NCBI RefSeq assembly: GCF_964187635.1
Contig: NZ_CAXLMO010000022.1
Coordinates: forward strand, 1-34,059
Direction of reading: 5' to 3'
From: Seribacter sulfatis
GTDB taxonomy: Bacteria > Verrucomicrobiota > Verrucomicrobiia > Opitutales > Seribacteraceae
Length of the DNA: 34,059 nucleotides
The notes beneath the pieces are model-generated. The model was given only the letters and a program-made list of their open reading frames with translations, was not told where the DNA came from and did no database searches. Each line of letters opens with the position of its first letter. Position 1 is the first letter of the stretch. A program made the translations under genes and the position numbers. Positions 32,617-34,059 of the stretch are shown in pieces.

Positions 32617-32624
32617 CCTAATCT

Positions 32625-32870
32625 ATGACTAATGAATCACATGAAAGGCTGGCCGTTTTCAGAAGTGACTCTGGTATCACCCTTTCCTTCGGCCCGAATA
32701 CCTATTTTATCGATTCTTCCGATCCCTTTCATAATATTGCCCTCAAAGCACTTGCTCAGGATGATTATGTTCCCTTTTATATTGAAATTGCCAAGAGGGA
32801 AGGATTGGGCCCTGAATTTCGGGATACTCTTATGAGAGAAATCGAGAACTTGGCTGATTCAGAGGATTAA
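32625..32870 (+). CDS. small acidic protein of unknown function
   Basis: This 81-residue cytoplasmic protein is acidic, with a central YFIDSSDPFHNIALKALAQDDYVPFYIEIA segment and a Glu/Asp-rich C-terminal helix. No signal peptide, membrane segment or known motif is visible. It has a candidate promoter at 32587-32616. It converges on fxsA with a 36-base gap that has no obvious terminator. I do not recognise the family; codon use looks like the neighbours. Confidence 0.55.
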   Translation: MTNESHERLAVFRSDSGITLSFGPNTYFIDSSDPFHNIALKALAQDDYVPFYIEIAKREGLGPEFRDTLMREIENLADSED

Positions 32871-32906
32871 ATTATTGTAAACAGAACGAGTTGAAAAATC
32901 GATCGC

Positions 32907-33350
32907 TCACACATCAATTACATCATCGCGGGAATTTTTAAAGGAGTCCTTGTCCCCAGGTTTTCCTCCCTTATTGGGCCGGATGGTGGAGAAATTCCCC
33001 CCAAAACTTTTCTTCAGGCTGGCCGCAATTCCTTTTCTGAATTTGGGCACCATTAATGCAAAGCCAAACAAATCAGTTAGAATGCCCGGGGTAATCAATA
33101 CGATCCCCCCGACCACGATCATTGCCCCCTCAATAAGTTTATCGGTGGGTGGACGACCACTTTTTAGTTCACTCTGGATTTTGGCTAAAGTGGAAAGGCC
33201 CTGTTGCCGGGCGAGTGATGCCCCTAAAATCCCCGTAAAGACAATCAATCCTATTGTCGGCAGAAATCCAATCCTCGCTCCCACCATGATTAAAAGGTAA
33301 AGCTCGGCAACGGGGATAAATATAAAAAGGAATAACAGACGACTAAACAT
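32907..33350 (-). CDS. fxsA: FxsA family cytoplasmic membrane protein
   Basis: The 147-residue inner-membrane protein begins with FLFIFIPVAELYLLIMVGARIG and continues with PTIGLIVFTGILGASLARQQGL and GIVLITPGILTDLFGFALMVP, all family hallmarks, then a soluble basic tail. FxsA in E. coli relieves phage T7 exclusion by F when overexpressed; its normal role is unclear. Length matches the family. The stop lies 36 bases from the convergent small acidic gene. Confidence 0.88.
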   Translation of the reverse strand: MFSRLLFLFIFIPVAELYLLIMVGARIGFLPTIGLIVFTGILGASLARQQGLSTLAKIQSELKSGRPPTDKLIEGAMIVVGGIVLITPGILTDLFGFALMVPKFRKGIAASLKKSFGGNFSTIRPNKGGKPGDKDSFKNSRDDVIDV

Positions 33351-33676
33351 AGATTACACATTTTGCGCATCTCTTGAAGATAGACAAGAGAGATAGGTAT
33401 CGTAGAAGTTAGTTTTACTATTTTCTTTCGCTTCATGCAATGAGAAGGAGTGCGTTGTCATTAAAGCGTACTCTCGATTCCTCACGACTAGTCATCGCGA
33501 GGATGTAAACCGGTGGCGATCCACTGAAAGTAAGGGAGCGTACCCGCCACTCCCAATTCATTTCCATTTCCCCACTCTTTCTTTCCTTCACTTTCCAACT
33601 TTATAACCCATCGTAAAGTTGTTTGACAATTAGCCCACATTGTAAGTTTAATTATGCACATTTTCTTTTTATTATT
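33351..33676. other. 326-base intergenic region between divergent genes
   Basis: No protein-coding frame, tRNA or clear repeat is seen here. The left part would hold the fxsA promoter, which I could not pick out. The right part holds TTGACA at 33623-33628 with TTTAAT at 33648-33653 (19-base spacer), a weak promoter candidate for the last gene. A C/T-rich run lies around 33556-33602. Confidence 0.4.
33623..33653 (+). promoter_or_regulatory. candidate promoter of the last, partial gene
   Basis: A perfect TTGACA (33623-33628) is followed after 19 bases by TTTAAT (33648-33653); the long spacer weakens the call. The ATG is at 33677, giving a leader of about 16 bases that is T-rich and lacks a Shine-Dalgarno sequence. 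Confidence 0.3.
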
Positions 33677-34059
33677 ATGAAAACAATACGGGTCTTATAC
33701 TCTTTCCTCTTTGCTTCATCCCTTTGGTCGGCCACTCCAGTACCGTATTCAGGTAAGATTGATATACAGGGAGTCAATTATTATGGAGAAGCTCAATTCG
33801 CATTTTCTCTGCACGATGGGAACGGTACAACCCATTGGAGAAATGGTAATCAACCAGGGGAAACCCTCAAGGTAGCGATTCGTAATGGTCGGTATAATGT
33901 TTTGCTTGGCGGACAGGGGATGACTTCATTAGCACCGCAATTATTCCTGAATCAGGATAAGCTTTATTTAAAAGTGGAAGTTGATACGGGGGATGGAAAA
34001 GGTCTTCGTCATCTTGCTCCTGATCAATTAATAACCGCTACTCCTCGTTCATTGGTGGC
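33677..34059 (+). CDS. N-terminal part of a secreted protein (cut by window edge)
   Basis: The frame is open from ATG 33677 to the window end, 127 codons. It starts with a signal peptide (RVLYSFLFASSLWSA, cleavage near residue 20) and continues with a compact module: KIDIQGVNYYGEAQFAFSL, a WRNG turn, IRNGRYNVLLGG, and a strand ending in DQLITATPRSLV. This N-terminal module is one I know from large secreted proteins of Planctomycetota and Verrucomicrobiota, often with repeat or tail-fibre-like regions after it. Its function is not established, and the rest of the gene is outside the window. Confidence 0.75.
   Translation, partial: MKTIRVLYSFLFASSLWSATPVPYSGKIDIQGVNYYGEAQFAFSLHDGNGTTHWRNGNQPGETLKVAIRNGRYNVLLGGQGMTSLAPQLFLNQDKLYLKVEVDTGDGKGLRHLAPDQLITATPRSLV

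Noticed and set aside
16542..33650. A shared 13-mer (CATTGTAAGTTTA) before the amidase start (16542-16554) and before the last gene (33638-33650)
   Set aside because: In 34 kb of AT-rich DNA several 13-mer matches are expected by chance, and the distance to each start differs.
33351..33676. tRNA or small RNA gene in the last intergenic region
   Set aside because: No T-loop sequence, cloverleaf or strong hairpin with a T-tract could be found.
1..34059. CRISPR array, insertion sequence, prophage or integrase
   Set aside because: No evenly spaced direct repeats with unique spacers, transposase, integrase or phage structural genes were found; repeats are confined to the InlB and propeller coding regions.

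Overview
This window reads as a chromosomal segment of a Gram-negative, moderately AT-rich bacterium. The best guess is Verrucomicrobiota, class Opitutae (a Puniceicoccales-like marine lineage). This rests on the mix of gene families: a pyrophosphate-type phosphofructokinase, giant secreted InlB-repeat protein with a Trp/Tyr-rich C-terminus, an exported methyltransferase, and a final secreted protein of a type common in marine Verrucomicrobiota and Planctomycetota. It also rests on frequent TTG/GTG starts and an almost complete lack of Shine-Dalgarno sequences. It is inference; no rRNA or tRNA gene was seen.

Layout. 1-425: the tail of an unknown gene and a small membrane ORF with no normal start. 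426-2675 (+): an ABC-F ATPase and thymidine kinase. 2690-5216 (-): a four-gene run of LMW phosphatase, fructosamine kinase, hypoxanthine phosphoribosyltransferase and a YqaA/DedA-type membrane protein. 5316-7129 (+): an SDR epimerase, YbaB/EbfC and RecR. 7135-13896 (-): an outer-membrane barrel-like protein, a sensor histidine kinase and a 1321-residue PQQ-propeller/InlB-repeat surface protein. 13999-16476 (-): a sigma-54-type response regulator followed by a secreted Glu/Lys-rich helical protein. 16554-17780 (+): a cell-wall amidase. 17795-19131 (-): a small secreted protein and an exported methyltransferase. 19217-22898 (+): IspH, PurB and PPi-PFK. 22925-26239 (-): a PLP sulfhydrylase/synthase-like enzyme, a DapDC-like decarboxylase and DHFR. 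26333-28846 (+): a Ski2-like helicase. 28962-32536 (-): ValS and a rhomboid protease. 32625-32870 (+): a small acidic protein. 32907-33350 (-): FxsA. 33677-34059 (+): the start of a secreted protein, cut by the window edge.

The most interesting part is 13.9-16.5 kb. Directly after the NtrC-family regulator gene come tandem palindromes (15005-15054), then an IHF-like site (14937-14949), then a -24/-12 (sigma-54-type) promoter (14905-14921) in front of the secreted helical protein, which ends in a strong terminator (13938-13966). This is the textbook layout of an enhancer-dependent promoter. With a two-TM histidine kinase two genes downstream, it suggests a Zra/Cpx-like envelope-response module, so far only inferred. 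A second theme is promoter -10 boxes lying only 4-13 bases from start codons with no Shine-Dalgarno sequence, suggesting leaderless or near-leaderless mRNAs. A third is the LMW phosphatase plus fructosamine kinase pair, which fits a protein-deglycation operon. Several convergent gene pairs are separated only by a compact hairpin whose loop contains a stop codon.
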